Below, one piece after another: positions 53,867 through 63,787 of a stretch of 64,000 nucleotides of DNA (position 1 is the first letter of the stretch; the number at the start of each line of letters is the position of its first letter). A program made the translations under genes and the position numbers. Origin of the DNA: Niveibacterium umoris (GTDB taxonomy: Bacteria; Pseudomonadota; Gammaproteobacteria; Burkholderiales; Rhodocyclaceae); assembly GCF_014197015.1 (NCBI RefSeq), contig NZ_JACIET010000001.1, forward strand, positions 1,860,001 through 1,924,000, read 5' to 3'. The notes under the pieces were generated by a model, which did no database searches, was not told the origin of the DNA, and was given only the letters and a program-made list of their open reading frames with translations.

Positions 53867-54505
53867 TTGCCCGCGATTCCCATTCGTCGCCTTCAATCAT
53901 TCGCACCCGCTGCCGGTACCGGGCTGCTCTGGTTGGCCGCAATCGCGCTCTGGGCGTGGTTCGCTGCCGGATGGTATTGGCGGCTGTCAGCGCCATCACT
54001 TGCATCTGCCCCCAACAACATCGCAACAGATCCGTCGGTAGCGGCTCGCGAAACAGCGACACGTCACCTCTTCGGTGAACTGGTAGCGCCAACGCAAGCT
54101 GTGGTCGTCAGCCGTTTCACCCTGCTCGGCGTCGCGGCGCACTCGAAGAAGAGTCCCGGCTGGGCCGTGATTGCAGAAGAGGGCAAGCCCGGGCAGGGCT
54201 TCGTCGTGGGCGAGGAGATCGCGCCTGGCGTCAAGCTCGTCAGCGTTATGGCAGATGGCGCAGAACTCGATCGTGGCGGCGTCAGGGAACACCTGAATGT
54301 CGCCGAGACGCCGCGTCAGCCGGCGGCTGGCTCACCGCAGCCGCAACAGCCCCCGCAAGCTGGCACCCCACCCCAATTGCAGTACCAGGTCAATCAACCC
54401 GGCGTGCAAGCGCCGGGCTTCCAACCGCAACGCGGCGGGCCAGCGATGGCAGGCGACATGCCGCCCGCTCCTTCGGGCGCCCCAGAGAACCAACCGACAC
54501 AATGA
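53867..54505 (+). CDS. gspC: Type II secretion system protein C
   Basis: A 212-residue inner-membrane clamp protein linking the T2SS platform to the secretin. One TM helix (about 17-38), then a periplasmic homology region (about 65-150: HLFGELV, FTLLGVAAHSKKSPGWAVIAEEG, VGEEIAPGVKLVSVMADGAELDRGG). The C-terminus is Pro/Gln-rich (about 150-212) with no PDZ or coiled-coil domain. The start is the TTG at 53867 with AGGGA upstream; no in-frame ATG fits. It overlaps gspD by 4 nt. Confidence 0.87.
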   Translation: MPAIPIRRLQSFAPAAGTGLLWLAAIALWAWFAAGWYWRLSAPSLASAPNNIATDPSVAARETATRHLFGELVAPTQAVVVSRFTLLGVAAHSKKSPGWAVIAEEGKPGQGFVVGEEIAPGVKLVSVMADGAELDRGGVREHLNVAETPRQPAAGSPQPQQPPQAGTPPQLQYQVNQPGVQAPGFQPQRGGPAMAGDMPPAPSGAPENQPTQ

Positions 54506-56562
54506 TCCGATCAAACCTTGTCCGGCGCGGCATGGCCGGGCTGATGATTGCTGCGCTTGTCGCAACCCAGCCAGCCTTTTCGGCACCCAATGATGGTGAA
54601 ACCGTCACGCTGAATTTCGTGAACGCTGAGATCGATGCGGTCATTCGCGCGATCAGCAAGATCACCGGAAAGAATTTCCTGGTCGATCCAAGAGTGCGCG
54701 GCACGCTGAACATCACGACCCAACAACCGGTACCAAAGGAACTGACGTACCAGATCCTGCTGTCCGCCCTGCGGATGCAGGGATACACGGCAGTTGAATC
54801 CAACGGTGTCGTCAAGATCCTGCCGGAAGTCGATGCGAAACTGCACGCAGTGCCGTCCGGACGCAAGACCGCGGCAACCGGTGACCGGATCGTCACGCAA
54901 GTCTTCCAGGTGCGCCACGAGTCCGCAGCGCAGCTGGTCCCCGTGATTCGTCCGCTCGTCTCCCCCAACAACACCGTCACCGCGTATCCCGGTAACAACA
55001 CACTGGTGGTAACGGACTATGCGGAAAACGTCGTGCGCATCGGACAGGTTCTGGCCTCGATCGATGTACCACAGGGGGACATCCGGGTAATCCCGGTACA
55101 AAACGCCTCGGCGATCGATCTCGCAACGACTATCAACAGACTCGTCGGAGATTCAGCAGGCGCTGGCGCAGGGCAGGATGCAAGCCAGCGAATCAGCGTG
55201 CAGGCAGACAGCCGGACCAACAGTTTGCTTGTACGCAGCGATAACCCATCCAAACTCGCCACCGTCCGGCAGTTGGTGAATACGCTTGACCAGCCCGGAG
55301 CCGCCGGCAACATCCGCGTCGTATTCCTGAAAAACGCCGAAGCGACGAAGGTTGCGCAAACCTTGCGGGCCATCGTCTCCGGCGATACCTCGTCGTCGAA
55401 CGCCGGCGCATCGCCCAATGCCGGTGGCGGCGCCAACAACGCGCCAGCAGGGAACACCGGAGGTTCGGTCACCGCAAGCGGCGGCGGCATGATCCAAGCC
55501 GATGCGACAACAAACACGCTGATCATCACTGCGCCGGAACCCGTCTACAACAACTTGCGCAAGGTCATCGACCAGCTCGACCGGCGCCGTGCTCAGGTGT
55601 ATGTCGAAGCGTTGATCGCCGAGATGAGTTCGGAAAACGCCGCGGAGTTCGGCGTGCAATGGTTCGCCGGGGAGAAGCCGAACGGCAGCAGCACCTATGT
55701 CGGCGGTGGCACCAACTTCACCGGCGCCACGCCGTCTTTGATCGGCGCTGCGTCCGGCAAAGAAACGCTGCTGGGCGCGGGGCTTAACGTGCTCGTCGGT
55801 TCCGGGTCCGTCAATATTCCTGGCATTGGCGACATCCTCAACCTTCAGGTGCTGGCACGATTCCTCGAATCGCAGAGCAAGGCCAACATCCTGTCGACGC
55901 CGACGCTGCTCACGCTCGACAACGAAGAAGCCAAGATCGTCGTCGCCGAGAACCTGCCCTTCCTGACGGGCCAATACACCAACACCGGTGGTGGCACGAC
56001 ACCAAGCAACCCGTTCCAGACGATCGAACGAAAGGACGTCGGCCTGACCCTCAAGATCAAGCCGCAGATCTCCGAAGGCGGCGCGATCCGCCTTCTGATC
56101 TCGGAAGAGAACTCCACCGTCAAGTCCAACACGGCTGCCGGTCCGACGACCAAGAAGCGTTCGATCGATACCAACGTCATTGTCGATGACGGATCCATCA
56201 TCGCGCTGGGCGGCTTGATCCAGGATGAATCGCAGGACGGTGCCGACAAGGTCCCGTTCCTGGGCAACATTCCGTTTGTGGGCAGCCTGTTCCGCTACGA
56301 CACGCGTTCGCGCAAAAAGACCAATCTGGTCGTGTTTCTGCGGCCAAAAATCGTGCGGGGCGACGCCGACACGAAAGGCTTCACCAACGAGCGCTACGAC
56401 GACATCCTCGGCCTGCAACGCCAGCCGGGTACCACGCGCAACTACCTGATGCCTGACAACGGCGCCGAGCCTCAACTGCCTAATCGCGACACACCGGCAG
56501 CAACGCCGGCGCCCCCGAAGGCAGCGCAGCCAGCGGCTACCGAATCCGCCGCTAAGCCATGA
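54502..56562 (+). CDS. gspD: Type II secretion system secretin D
   Basis: A 686-residue outer-membrane secretin. Signal peptide about 1-27; N0 domain ([24 protein letters not shown], about 34-57), N1-N3 domains with a Gly/Asn/Ala-rich loop in N3 (about 292-330), and the C-terminal secretin core ([29 protein letters not shown]). The last ~40 residues are Pro/Ala-rich. It forms the gated exit channel for folded exoproteins. Coupled to gspC and gspE by 4-nt overlaps. Confidence 0.95.
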   Translation: MIRSNLVRRGMAGLMIAALVATQPAFSAPNDGETVTLNFVNAEIDAVIRAISKITGKNFLVDPRVRGTLNITTQQPVPKELTYQILLSALRMQGYTAVESNGVVKILPEVDAKLHAVPSGRKTAATGDRIVTQVFQVRHESAAQLVPVIRPLVSPNNTVTAYPGNNTLVVTDYAENVVRIGQVLASIDVPQGDIRVIPVQNASAIDLATTINRLVGDSAGAGAGQDASQRISVQADSRTNSLLVRSDNPSKLATVRQLVNTLDQPGAAGNIRVVFLKNAEATKVAQTLRAIVSGDTSSSNAGASPNAGGGANNAPAGNTGGSVTASGGGMIQADATTNTLIITAPEPVYNNLRKVIDQLDRRRAQVYVEALIAEMSSENAAEFGVQWFAGEKPNGSSTYVGGGTNFTGATPSLIGAASGKETLLGAGLNVLVGSGSVNIPGIGDILNLQVLARFLESQSKANILSTPTLLTLDNEEAKIVVAENLPFLTGQYTNTGGGTTPSNPFQTIERKDVGLTLKIKPQISEGGAIRLLISEENSTVKSNTAAGPTTKKRSIDTNVIVDDGSIIALGGLIQDESQDGADKVPFLGNIPFVGSLFRYDTRSRKKTNLVVFLRPKIVRGDADTKGFTNERYDDILGLQRQPGTTRNYLMPDNGAEPQLPNRDTPAATPAPPKAAQPAATESAAKP

Positions 56563-58031
56563 GCACCCTCCCCGGCCGCCTTCCCTACGCGTTCGCGCGG
56601 GCGCACGGCGTTCTGCTCGGCGAGGTCGCGGATGCGTTCGCCGAAGTCGTCGCCCGCGAAGACGCCAACCCGGCTGCCCTCGCGGAAGTGCGTCGCTTGG
56701 CGGGCCGCCCGCTGCGCATCAGCTCGATCGGCCGTGGCGCGTTCGAAGCACGGCTATCCGAAACTTACAGCCAGGGCGAGAGCAATGCAGCGGAAGTTGC
56801 CGCCGACGTCGGACAGGACATCGACGTCTCGCAGCTGATGCAGGAATTGCCTCCGGTCGAGGATCTGCTCGAAGCGGAAGACGACGCGCCGATCATCCGC
56901 ATGATCAACGCGCTGCTGACTCAAGCGGTGCGCGAGCGCGCTTCGGACATCCACATCGAGCCTTACGAAACCTACTCGGTGGTGCGCTTGCGGCGCGACG
57001 GCGTGCTGGTCGAGATCGCACGCCCGCATCGCGCGCTGCATGCAGCCATGTCGTCCCGCATCAAGATCATGGCCAACCTCGACATCGCCGAAAAACGGCT
57101 GCCGCAGGATGGCCGCATCGGCGTGCGGCTGGCCGGCCGTCAGATTGACGTGCGTGTCTCGACGCTGCCAACCTCGCACGGCGAGCGCATCGTGCTGCGA
57201 CTGCTCGACAAGGATGCGACGCAGTTCGGCCTCAACGCGCTGGGCATGTCGGATGGCACCCGCAAGACCTTCGACGGCATCCTGACCCAACCGCACGGCA
57301 TCCTGCTCGTTACAGGCCCTACCGGCTCGGGCAAGACCACCACACTGTATGCCGCGTTGCGTACACTCGATGGTCGCACACTCAATATCGTCACCGTCGA
57401 GGACCCGGTCGAATACGACCTCGCGGGCGTTGGCCAGATCCAGGTCAATGCGCGCATCGACCTGACCTTCGCGCGCGCGCTCCGGTCGATCCTGCGACAG
57501 GATCCGGATGTCATCATGATTGGTGAGATCCGCGACCTCGAAACCGCGCAGATCGCGGTGCAGGCCTCGCTCACCGGCCATATGGTGCTGGCGACCTTGC
57601 ACACCAACGACGCGCCCTCCGCCGTCACGCGATTGATCGACATGGGCGTCGAGCCCTTTTTGCTCGCCTCCACGCTGCGCGGCGTGCTGGCGCAACGCCT
57701 TGTGCGGCGCCTGTGCCCGCAATGTCGCGACGCCCGCCCGGCGGACGAGAATGATCGTCTTGCGGTAGGCGAAGGCTGCCCGGCCACGCTGTGGCATGCG
57801 AAGGGTTGCACTGCCTGCGGACATACCGGCTACGCCGGCCGCACCGGCGTCTACGAGATGCTGACCTTGGACGACGCTGTGCAGCGCCTGGTGCATGATC
57901 GTGCCTCCGAAAACGAATTGCGTGACGCTGCCCGCGGCAACGGCCTCCGCACGCTGCGAGAGGACGGCATGCGCCTGCTCGCGGAAGGTGTGACGTCGGC
58001 GGAAGAACTGCTCCGCGTGACACGCGACTGA
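56559..58031 (+). CDS. gspE: Type II secretion system ATPase E
   Basis: A 490-residue cytoplasmic hexameric ATPase that powers pseudopilus assembly. N-terminal GspL-binding region, then Walker [11 protein letters not shown] (about 252-261), Asp box and Walker B IMIGEIRD (about 320-327), His box [13 protein letters not shown] (about 339-351), and a CPQC...CTAC zinc-binding tetracysteine (about 386-420). Confidence 0.95.
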   Translation: MSTLPGRLPYAFARAHGVLLGEVADAFAEVVAREDANPAALAEVRRLAGRPLRISSIGRGAFEARLSETYSQGESNAAEVAADVGQDIDVSQLMQELPPVEDLLEAEDDAPIIRMINALLTQAVRERASDIHIEPYETYSVVRLRRDGVLVEIARPHRALHAAMSSRIKIMANLDIAEKRLPQDGRIGVRLAGRQIDVRVSTLPTSHGERIVLRLLDKDATQFGLNALGMSDGTRKTFDGILTQPHGILLVTGPTGSGKTTTLYAALRTLDGRTLNIVTVEDPVEYDLAGVGQIQVNARIDLTFARALRSILRQDPDVIMIGEIRDLETAQIAVQASLTGHMVLATLHTNDAPSAVTRLIDMGVEPFLLASTLRGVLAQRLVRRLCPQCRDARPADENDRLAVGEGCPATLWHAKGCTACGHTGYAGRTGVYEMLTLDDAVQRLVHDRASENELRDAARGNGLRTLREDGMRLLAEGVTSAEELLRVTRD

Positions 58032-58041
58032 GGCTGACGCG

Positions 58042-59244
58042 ATGGCAGCTTTCCAGTACCGCGCGGTCGATCCGGATGGCCGTACCCTGAACGGCGTTAT
58101 TGAGGCGGACAGCGCACGTTCTGCGCGATCGCAGCTGCGCGAGCGGGGATTTTTTCCCCTTGAGGTCGCGGCGAGCGGCAGCAAGAAGTCAGGCCTTGGT
58201 TCGACACGCAAGCTGCGCGAATCCGAACTGGTGCTGCTGACACGCCAGTGGGCCGCGCTGCTGACCTCCGGCCTGACGGTCGAACAGGCCCTCTCTGCGC
58301 TCGGCGACCAGGCGGAGCGCGAAGCGGTGCGGCAAGTGCTGGCCGGCGTGCGCAGCGAGATTCTCGCCGGCTATTCGCTGCGCGCGGCGCTCGATCGCCA
58401 TGCCCTCTCATTCCCGACGATTTACCGCGCCTCGATCGCCGCGGGGGAAAAGTCCGGAGAGTTGGCCAAGGTGATGAACCAGCTCGCCGACTACCTGGAA
58501 CGGCGCGACGAGTTGCGGCGCAAAACCTTGCAGGCACTGATCTATCCGGCCATCGTCGCGGCAGTGGCGCTGATGGTGGTGATCGGCTTGCTGACCTATG
58601 TGGTGCCGCAAGTCGTCGGCGTGTTCCAGAGCAGCAAACAGACGCTGCCATGGCTGACCCGTGCCCTCATCGTGGTATCGGACTTCCTGCGCGGCTGGGG
58701 CTGGCTGTTGGCCTTGGCGATCGCGGGCGGCATTTTCGGCTTGCGACAGGCGCTGCGTGAAGACGCCGTGCGGCGTCGCTGGGACGTCTGGTTGCTCGGG
58801 CTGCCGCTGATCGGCCGACACCTGCGCGCACTCGACACCACCCGCTTCGCCAGCACGCTCGCGATCCTGGTCGGCAGCGGCGTGCCCTTGCTCGCGGCGC
58901 TCGATGCCGGTCGTCAGGTGGTCGTGCGGCTGCCCTTGCGCGACGCCATCGGGCAAGCAGCGGACAGGGTGCGCGAAGGCATGAGCCTGTCCCGCGCGCT
59001 GGGTGCGACGCGACGCTTCCCGCCCCTGCTGACGCACATGATCGCCAGCGGCGAAGCGACCGGCCAGCTTGATGCGATGCTAGACCGCGCCGCGCGCCTG
59101 CAACAGGGCGAACTCGAGACCCGCACGGCCGTCATGACCAGCCTGCTCGAACCCCTGCTGCTGCTGCTCATGGGTGGCATGGTGCTGATCATCGTGCTCG
59201 CCGTGATGCAGCCGATCATTGAAATCAACACGCTGCTCAAATAA
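58042..59244 (+). CDS. gspF: Type II secretion system inner-membrane platform F
   Basis: A 400-residue polytopic protein with two T2SSF domains, each containing the conserved GE(K/A)(S/T)G element (AAGEKSGEL at about 133-141 and SGEATGQLD at about 335), and three TM segments (about 170-192, 218-240, 370-392). The N-terminal [23 protein letters not shown] is typical. It forms the inner-membrane base beneath the pseudopilus. Confidence 0.95.
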   Translation: MAAFQYRAVDPDGRTLNGVIEADSARSARSQLRERGFFPLEVAASGSKKSGLGSTRKLRESELVLLTRQWAALLTSGLTVEQALSALGDQAEREAVRQVLAGVRSEILAGYSLRAALDRHALSFPTIYRASIAAGEKSGELAKVMNQLADYLERRDELRRKTLQALIYPAIVAAVALMVVIGLLTYVVPQVVGVFQSSKQTLPWLTRALIVVSDFLRGWGWLLALAIAGGIFGLRQALREDAVRRRWDVWLLGLPLIGRHLRALDTTRFASTLAILVGSGVPLLAALDAGRQVVVRLPLRDAIGQAADRVREGMSLSRALGATRRFPPLLTHMIASGEATGQLDAMLDRAARLQQGELETRTAVMTSLLEPLLLLLMGGMVLIIVLAVMQPIIEINTLLK

Positions 59245-59294
59245 TCGACGCAGCGTCGAACAATCTCCGAACCAACCCGCCACAGAGGTCACGC

Positions 59295-59729
59295 ATGACA
59301 AACCGGCGCACACCGAAATCCACCCGCGGCTTCACCCTGATCGAGGTGATGGTCGTCATCGTCATTCTCGGCGTCCTTGCCGCGCTGATCGTCCCCAAGG
59401 TCATGGGCCGCCCGGACGAAGCCCGCGTCGTCGCCGCCCGGCAGGATATCGCCGCGATCAGCCAGGCACTCAAGCTCTACAAGCTCGACAACCGCCGCTA
59501 CCCGACGACCGAGCAGGGCCTTCAGGCCCTCGTGCAGAAACCGAGTGTGGCGCCGGTTCCGGACAACTGGAAGAGCTACCTCGACAAGCTTCCGAAAGAT
59601 CCGTGGAACAACCCCTACCAGTACCTGGCGCCCGGCGTGCATGGTGAGTTCGACGTCTTCAGTTTCGGTGCCGACGGCCAGTCCGGCGGCGAAGGCAACG
59701 ACGCCGACATCGGCAACTGGCAGAACTGA
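59295..59729 (+). CDS. gspG: Type II secretion system major pseudopilin G
   Basis: A 144-residue pseudopilin. Prepilin peptidase site G12|F13 ([11 protein letters not shown]) with Glu at mature position 5, a hydrophobic helix, and the GspG C-terminal motif [31 protein letters not shown] with the calcium-binding end DADIGNW. It polymerises into the pseudopilus. Starts 50 nt after gspF. Confidence 0.95.
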   Translation: MTNRRTPKSTRGFTLIEVMVVIVILGVLAALIVPKVMGRPDEARVVAARQDIAAISQALKLYKLDNRRYPTTEQGLQALVQKPSVAPVPDNWKSYLDKLPKDPWNNPYQYLAPGVHGEFDVFSFGADGQSGGEGNDADIGNWQN

Positions 59730-59737
59730 ACACAGCA

Positions 59738-60241
59738 ATGGCGCGTCGCGGCGGCACCTCAGGCCAATACGGCTTCACCTTGATCGAGGTGATGGTGGTG
59801 CTCGTCGTGCTCGCCATTACCGCATCGGCGGTAACCTTCAGCCTTGAGGGCATGTCACGTCGCGACGATGAACGCGAGGCTGACCGCCTGCGACTCGTGC
59901 TGGAAGCGGCCGGCGAGCGCGCAGCCGTGCGCGGTACACCCATCGCCGCGGAATTCCTGCCCGGCCGGTATCGCTTCAGCACCCTCGACACCGAAGGTAA
60001 CTGGCGCCCGGTCACCGAGGGCGACTCACTCGCCGAACGGATGCTGCCTGAAGGTTTTTCCTGGCTGGGCGTGAAGCTGCGAGGACGTCCCACGACCGTC
60101 GAGCCGCCCTTGGTGTTCGGCGCGGAAATGCCCGACTTTGAAGTGCGCTTGCAGACGCCGGAAGGCGAGCTCGCCTATCGCTCCCGCCCCGGCGGCGAAG
60201 TGGTCCTCGAACGCATCGTAGCCGTCGAGGCCCCGAAATGA
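59738..60241 (+). CDS. gspH: Type II secretion system minor pseudopilin H
   Basis: A 167-residue minor pseudopilin with site G12|F13 ([11 protein letters not shown]), Glu5 of the mature form, and the GspH C-terminal beta domain. It overlaps gspI by 4 nt and belongs to the pseudopilus tip assembly. Confidence 0.9.
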   Translation: MARRGGTSGQYGFTLIEVMVVLVVLAITASAVTFSLEGMSRRDDEREADRLRLVLEAAGERAAVRGTPIAAEFLPGRYRFSTLDTEGNWRPVTEGDSLAERMLPEGFSWLGVKLRGRPTTVEPPLVFGAEMPDFEVRLQTPEGELAYRSRPGGEVVLERIVAVEAPK

Positions 60242-60609
60242 AGCGGCACCGCGGTTTCACGCTCCTCGAAGTGCTCGTCGCACTGGCGATTCTCGCCGTG
60301 GTGCTTGCTGCCGGCTTTCGCGCCGTCGGCCTGGCAACCGGCAGCGCCAACGATCTGCGGGAACGCCTGATTGCAGACTGGATCGCGCAGGACCGGCTCG
60401 CCGAACATCGCGCGCTCGGGCACTTTCTTGAGCCCGGCCGCTACGAAGGCACCGTGACGCAGGCGGGTCGGGAGTTCCGCTGGCGCGAAGAAGTCAAACC
60501 GACACCGAATGCGTTGTTCCGCCGCGTGGACGTGAGCGTGTCGCTGGTCGGTGATGGCGATCATGCGCTATCGCGTCTCACCGGCTTCATGGTCAAGCCA
60601 CTGACATGA
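60238..60609 (+). CDS. gspI: Type II secretion system minor pseudopilin I
   Basis: A 123-residue minor pseudopilin with a short leader, site G6|F7 (RGFTLLEVLVALAIL), Glu5, and the typical IADWIAQDRLAE segment (about 41-52). It nucleates the tip complex with GspJ and GspK. Overlaps both neighbours by 4 nt. Confidence 0.92.
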   Translation: MKRHRGFTLLEVLVALAILAVVLAAGFRAVGLATGSANDLRERLIADWIAQDRLAEHRALGHFLEPGRYEGTVTQAGREFRWREEVKPTPNALFRRVDVSVSLVGDGDHALSRLTGFMVKPLT

Positions 60610-61181
60610 CGCGCACGCTGCGACGCCCCCACGGCCTGACCCTGATCGAAGTGATGGTCGCGATTGCCATTTTCGCGGTGCTTGGCGTGCTGTCCTATCG
60701 CGCCGTCAGCAGCATGATCGCGACGCGCGACCGCATGGAAGCAGAGTACGCGCGCTGGCGGCAGATCGCGCGGGTCATGCAGTTGATCGAGAACGATCTC
60801 ACCCAGCTCGCGCCGCGCCCGCAGAGCGGCACCACCCAGGGCGCCGCGACGCTCTCGCTGATGCGTGGCGGCCAGCTCGAACAGTTGACCCTCTTGCGCC
60901 ACGACGGCAGCAACGGTGGAGTCGAACAACACATCTGGCATATCGAGGACCAGACACTGCTGCTGACACGCCAGCGCATCAGCAGCGACACACCCGGCAG
61001 TGACGACGCGATGCTGCAACAGGTCAAGTCACTGAACTGGCGCTTCGTCACCCGCAACGGTCAGGAAGTCGATGCCTGGCCTCAGAACGCCAACATGGCG
61101 AACGAATTGCCCGCCGCAATCCGCATGCAACTGGAGCTCGCCGATGTCGGCAAGATCTCGCGCGTATTCGCTGTGCACTGA
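60606..61181 (+). CDS. gspJ: Type II secretion system minor pseudopilin J
   Basis: A 191-residue minor pseudopilin with site G10|L11 (HGLTLIEVMVAIAIFAVLG), Glu5, and the conserved SYRAVSSMIATRDRMEAE helix. It is part of the I-J-K tip complex. Its 3' end overlaps gspK by 38 nt. Confidence 0.92.
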   Translation: MTRTLRRPHGLTLIEVMVAIAIFAVLGVLSYRAVSSMIATRDRMEAEYARWRQIARVMQLIENDLTQLAPRPQSGTTQGAATLSLMRGGQLEQLTLLRHDGSNGGVEQHIWHIEDQTLLLTRQRISSDTPGSDDAMLQQVKSLNWRFVTRNGQEVDAWPQNANMANELPAAIRMQLELADVGKISRVFAVH

Positions 61182-62106
61182 ACGCCAGCGCGGTGTCGCG
61201 GTGATCATGGCGATGCTCACGGTCGCCCTGGTCGCCGCCATCGCCGCGTCGGTCGTTGCAGCCTTCGGCTTCGCGGTCGAAAGCCTTTCCGGGCGGCACG
61301 ACCTGGCGCAAGCGCGCTGGCTGGCACGCGGCGCGGTGGACTGGGCGCGCAACGTACTCGCCGACGACGCCCGCACCAATGGCAACGTCGATCACTTCGG
61401 CGAGGCATGGGCGGTGAAGGTGCCGCCGACGCCGGTCGATGAAGGCGAAGTGAGCGGCGAGATCGAAGACCTTTCCGGCCGCTTCAACCTCAACAACCTC
61501 GCGCCCAATGGGGTGACCGACAAGGATGCCGTCAAGGAATTCGCGTTGCTGCTGGAAAATGTCGGCCTCAACGCAACCCAGGCCGCCCTGCTCTCGGTCG
61601 TCCTCGCGCAATGGATCGACAACGCCGTCGAAGACCCGAGCGCATACCCGCCGGGCCCGGACGGTTCAAGCACGGTGAAGCCGCTCAACGCGCCGTTGGT
61701 CAGCGTTGACGAGTTGAGCAACGTGCCGGGCTTTGACGCCACGACGATCGAGCGGCTGCGCCCTTTCGTCACAGCATTGCCGGCGAGCCCCTCGCGCACC
61801 ATGATCAATGTGAACACCGCCAGTGCCGAGGTGCTTTCCGCAACGATCGCCAGACTCAGCCTGAGTGCGGCGCGTGCTCTCGTCACCGGCCGGAACACAG
61901 CCTGGTTCAAGGACATCGCGGACTTCGAATCGCGCAGCTACCTGACGGTCGACCATCAGCGCTTCGGCTGCAAGAGCTACTACTTCCTGGCGTCGGGCCG
62001 CGCCCACTTCGGCGGCGCCACCACACGCATGCAAGTTCTCCTCGCCCGTGGCGTGAACGCCGCCACCGGCAACTGGCCTGAAATCATCTGGCAGAAGATT
62101 CTATGA
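61144..62106 (+). CDS. gspK: Type II secretion system minor pseudopilin K
   Basis: A 320-residue atypically large pseudopilin. Leader ending RQRG|VAVIMAMLTVALVAA; position 5 of the mature form is Met, not Glu, the known peculiarity of GspK. The large helical domain includes DLSGRFNLNNL and the C-terminal motif RTMINVNTASAEVLSA. Start ATG 61144 is inside gspJ and has GGAG 8 nt upstream; the frame opens at 61072. It caps the pseudopilus. Confidence 0.92.
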   Translation: MSARSRAYSLCTERQRGVAVIMAMLTVALVAAIAASVVAAFGFAVESLSGRHDLAQARWLARGAVDWARNVLADDARTNGNVDHFGEAWAVKVPPTPVDEGEVSGEIEDLSGRFNLNNLAPNGVTDKDAVKEFALLLENVGLNATQAALLSVVLAQWIDNAVEDPSAYPPGPDGSSTVKPLNAPLVSVDELSNVPGFDATTIERLRPFVTALPASPSRTMINVNTASAEVLSATIARLSLSAARALVTGRNTAWFKDIADFESRSYLTVDHQRFGCKSYYFLASGRAHFGGATTRMQVLLARGVNAATGNWPEIIWQKIL

Positions 62107-63296
62107 CCCTGCTTCGCCTCTACATCACCGAATCCTGGCCCCAGGAACCCGTTTGCGAATGGGAACTGGTCGGCCCCGACGGACGCACGGCTTCCGCCGG
62201 CGAGTCGGAACCACGTCACTGGCCAGCCGCCGAACAAACCGAGTTCGTGCTCGCCGGCACCCAGACCGTCTGGCTGACGACCCGCCTGCCGCGTGCGCCC
62301 AAACGCGAGCAGGACCGCCTGATCCGGTTCGCACTCGAAGACCAACTGGTGCAGGAGCCTGACAGCCAGCACTACACGATCACCGACCGCGACGGCGAAT
62401 CCGCACGGGTACTGGTGTGCGCGCGCGACCGCCTGCGCCAGATCGTCTCGCAGCTCGAAGCGCTGGGCCGCCCACCGCGCCGCGCCGTGGCCGAAGTACA
62501 AACCACCGCCCTCGGCGTCGAGGGCGACTGGACCCTGCATTGTGGTCTCACGCAGGCAGTTGTCGTGGGCGTCGCGCCAACGCCCTTCGCCTTCGATCTG
62601 GACGGCGTTTCACCCCCGCCCTTGTTGCTCACCGCCGCACAACAGGCGCGCGATGCAAACCGCCTGCCTGCCCGCTGCGTGCTCCACTGCGCACCCGGCG
62701 CTCCGCAGTTCGATATCGCCGCCTGGCAGGAGACGCTCTCGATTCCGGTCGAGGAAGGCGCGCCCTACCAGTGGTCTGCCGCGACGGGCGGCACCAACCT
62801 GCTTCACGGCGAGTTCATGTCGGACAAGGAGCGCATGGCCTGGTTGCGCCGCGCGCGCCCGGTGCTGTGGGTTATGGCGGCCGCGATCGCGGCGGAGCTG
62901 GTGCTATCGGCGGGGCAGGTGCTGTGGCAGCGCGGCCAGCTCAAGGAAGCGCGAGATCGCATGCAAACGGTATTCCGCACTGCATTCCCGAATCAGCCGA
63001 TCGTCGATCCGGCGGCGCAGATGCGAAGCCAGCTCAATCAGCTCAAGCGCGCCCACGGCCAACTCGGCGATGACGACGCGATCGCGCTGCTGGCGCTGGT
63101 CGGCGAGGTGCTCGGCGGTGACGCCCGCGATGCGCTCGACGGCATGAAGTACGAGAACGGCCGCCTGGAACTCACCTTGTCGCCGCGTGTCGGGGCACAG
63201 ATCAGTTCGATCACGCAGCGCCTCAACGCCCGCGGCCTCACTGTCGCACAACAAGGCGATAACCGGCTCGCGATTCGCAAGGAGGTCTCGCAATGA
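62103..63296 (+). CDS. gspL: Type II secretion system protein L
   Basis: A 397-residue bitopic protein: a cytoplasmic actin-like domain (about 1-240) that binds GspE, one TM helix (about 256-275), and a periplasmic ferredoxin-like domain with the typical FRTAFPNQPIVDPAAQMRSQL segment (about 294-314). It couples the ATPase to the inner-membrane platform. Overlaps gspK and gspM by 4 nt. Confidence 0.93.
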   Translation: MTLLRLYITESWPQEPVCEWELVGPDGRTASAGESEPRHWPAAEQTEFVLAGTQTVWLTTRLPRAPKREQDRLIRFALEDQLVQEPDSQHYTITDRDGESARVLVCARDRLRQIVSQLEALGRPPRRAVAEVQTTALGVEGDWTLHCGLTQAVVVGVAPTPFAFDLDGVSPPPLLLTAAQQARDANRLPARCVLHCAPGAPQFDIAAWQETLSIPVEEGAPYQWSAATGGTNLLHGEFMSDKERMAWLRRARPVLWVMAAAIAAELVLSAGQVLWQRGQLKEARDRMQTVFRTAFPNQPIVDPAAQMRSQLNQLKRAHGQLGDDDAIALLALVGEVLGGDARDALDGMKYENGRLELTLSPRVGAQISSITQRLNARGLTVAQQGDNRLAIRKEVSQ

Positions 63297-63787
63297 GCGC
63301 GATTCAGGAACGTCTGCAAACCGCACGTGCATGGTGGGCCGGGCTAGCGCCGCGCGAGCGCACCATGTTCGCCGCGATGGTGGCGGTGGTTGGCATCGCC
63401 GCGCTATGGTCCCTCGCCGACTGGAGCATCGCCGAACGCAAACGCCTCGCCAAAGCCCTGCCGATCGCGCAGGCGCGCCTGGCAGCGATGCGCGACGATG
63501 CCGCCGAGGTGCAGCGCTTGCAGCGCCAGCAGGCGCGGCCCGCCGAGACCGCCGCCGGCCTCGCCGAGCCCATGCAGGCAAGCGCGCGGGGCCGGGGGTT
63601 GACGATGGATGTTCGGGTTGATGGCGGGGGCCTGCACGCCACCGGGTCGGGCAGTTTCGATGTGTTGATCGACTGGCTCGCCGAAGCGCAGCGCGACCAT
63701 GGCTTTCGTGCAACGCGGCTGAGTGCGACACGTGGACCAAGCGGCGTCGCGTTTGAAGCCGACCTGACGCCACCGGGCGCCCAGTGA
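63293..63787 (+). CDS. gspM: Type II secretion system protein M
   Basis: A 164-residue bitopic protein. A short cytoplasmic N-terminus with the conserved WWAGLAPRERTM motif, a TM helix (about 27-44) and a periplasmic domain ending in a ferredoxin-like fold (VLIDWLAEAQRDHGFRATRLSATR). It partners with GspL. Confidence 0.92.
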   Translation: MSAIQERLQTARAWWAGLAPRERTMFAAMVAVVGIAALWSLADWSIAERKRLAKALPIAQARLAAMRDDAAEVQRLQRQQARPAETAAGLAEPMQASARGRGLTMDVRVDGGGLHATGSGSFDVLIDWLAEAQRDHGFRATRLSATRGPSGVAFEADLTPPGAQ

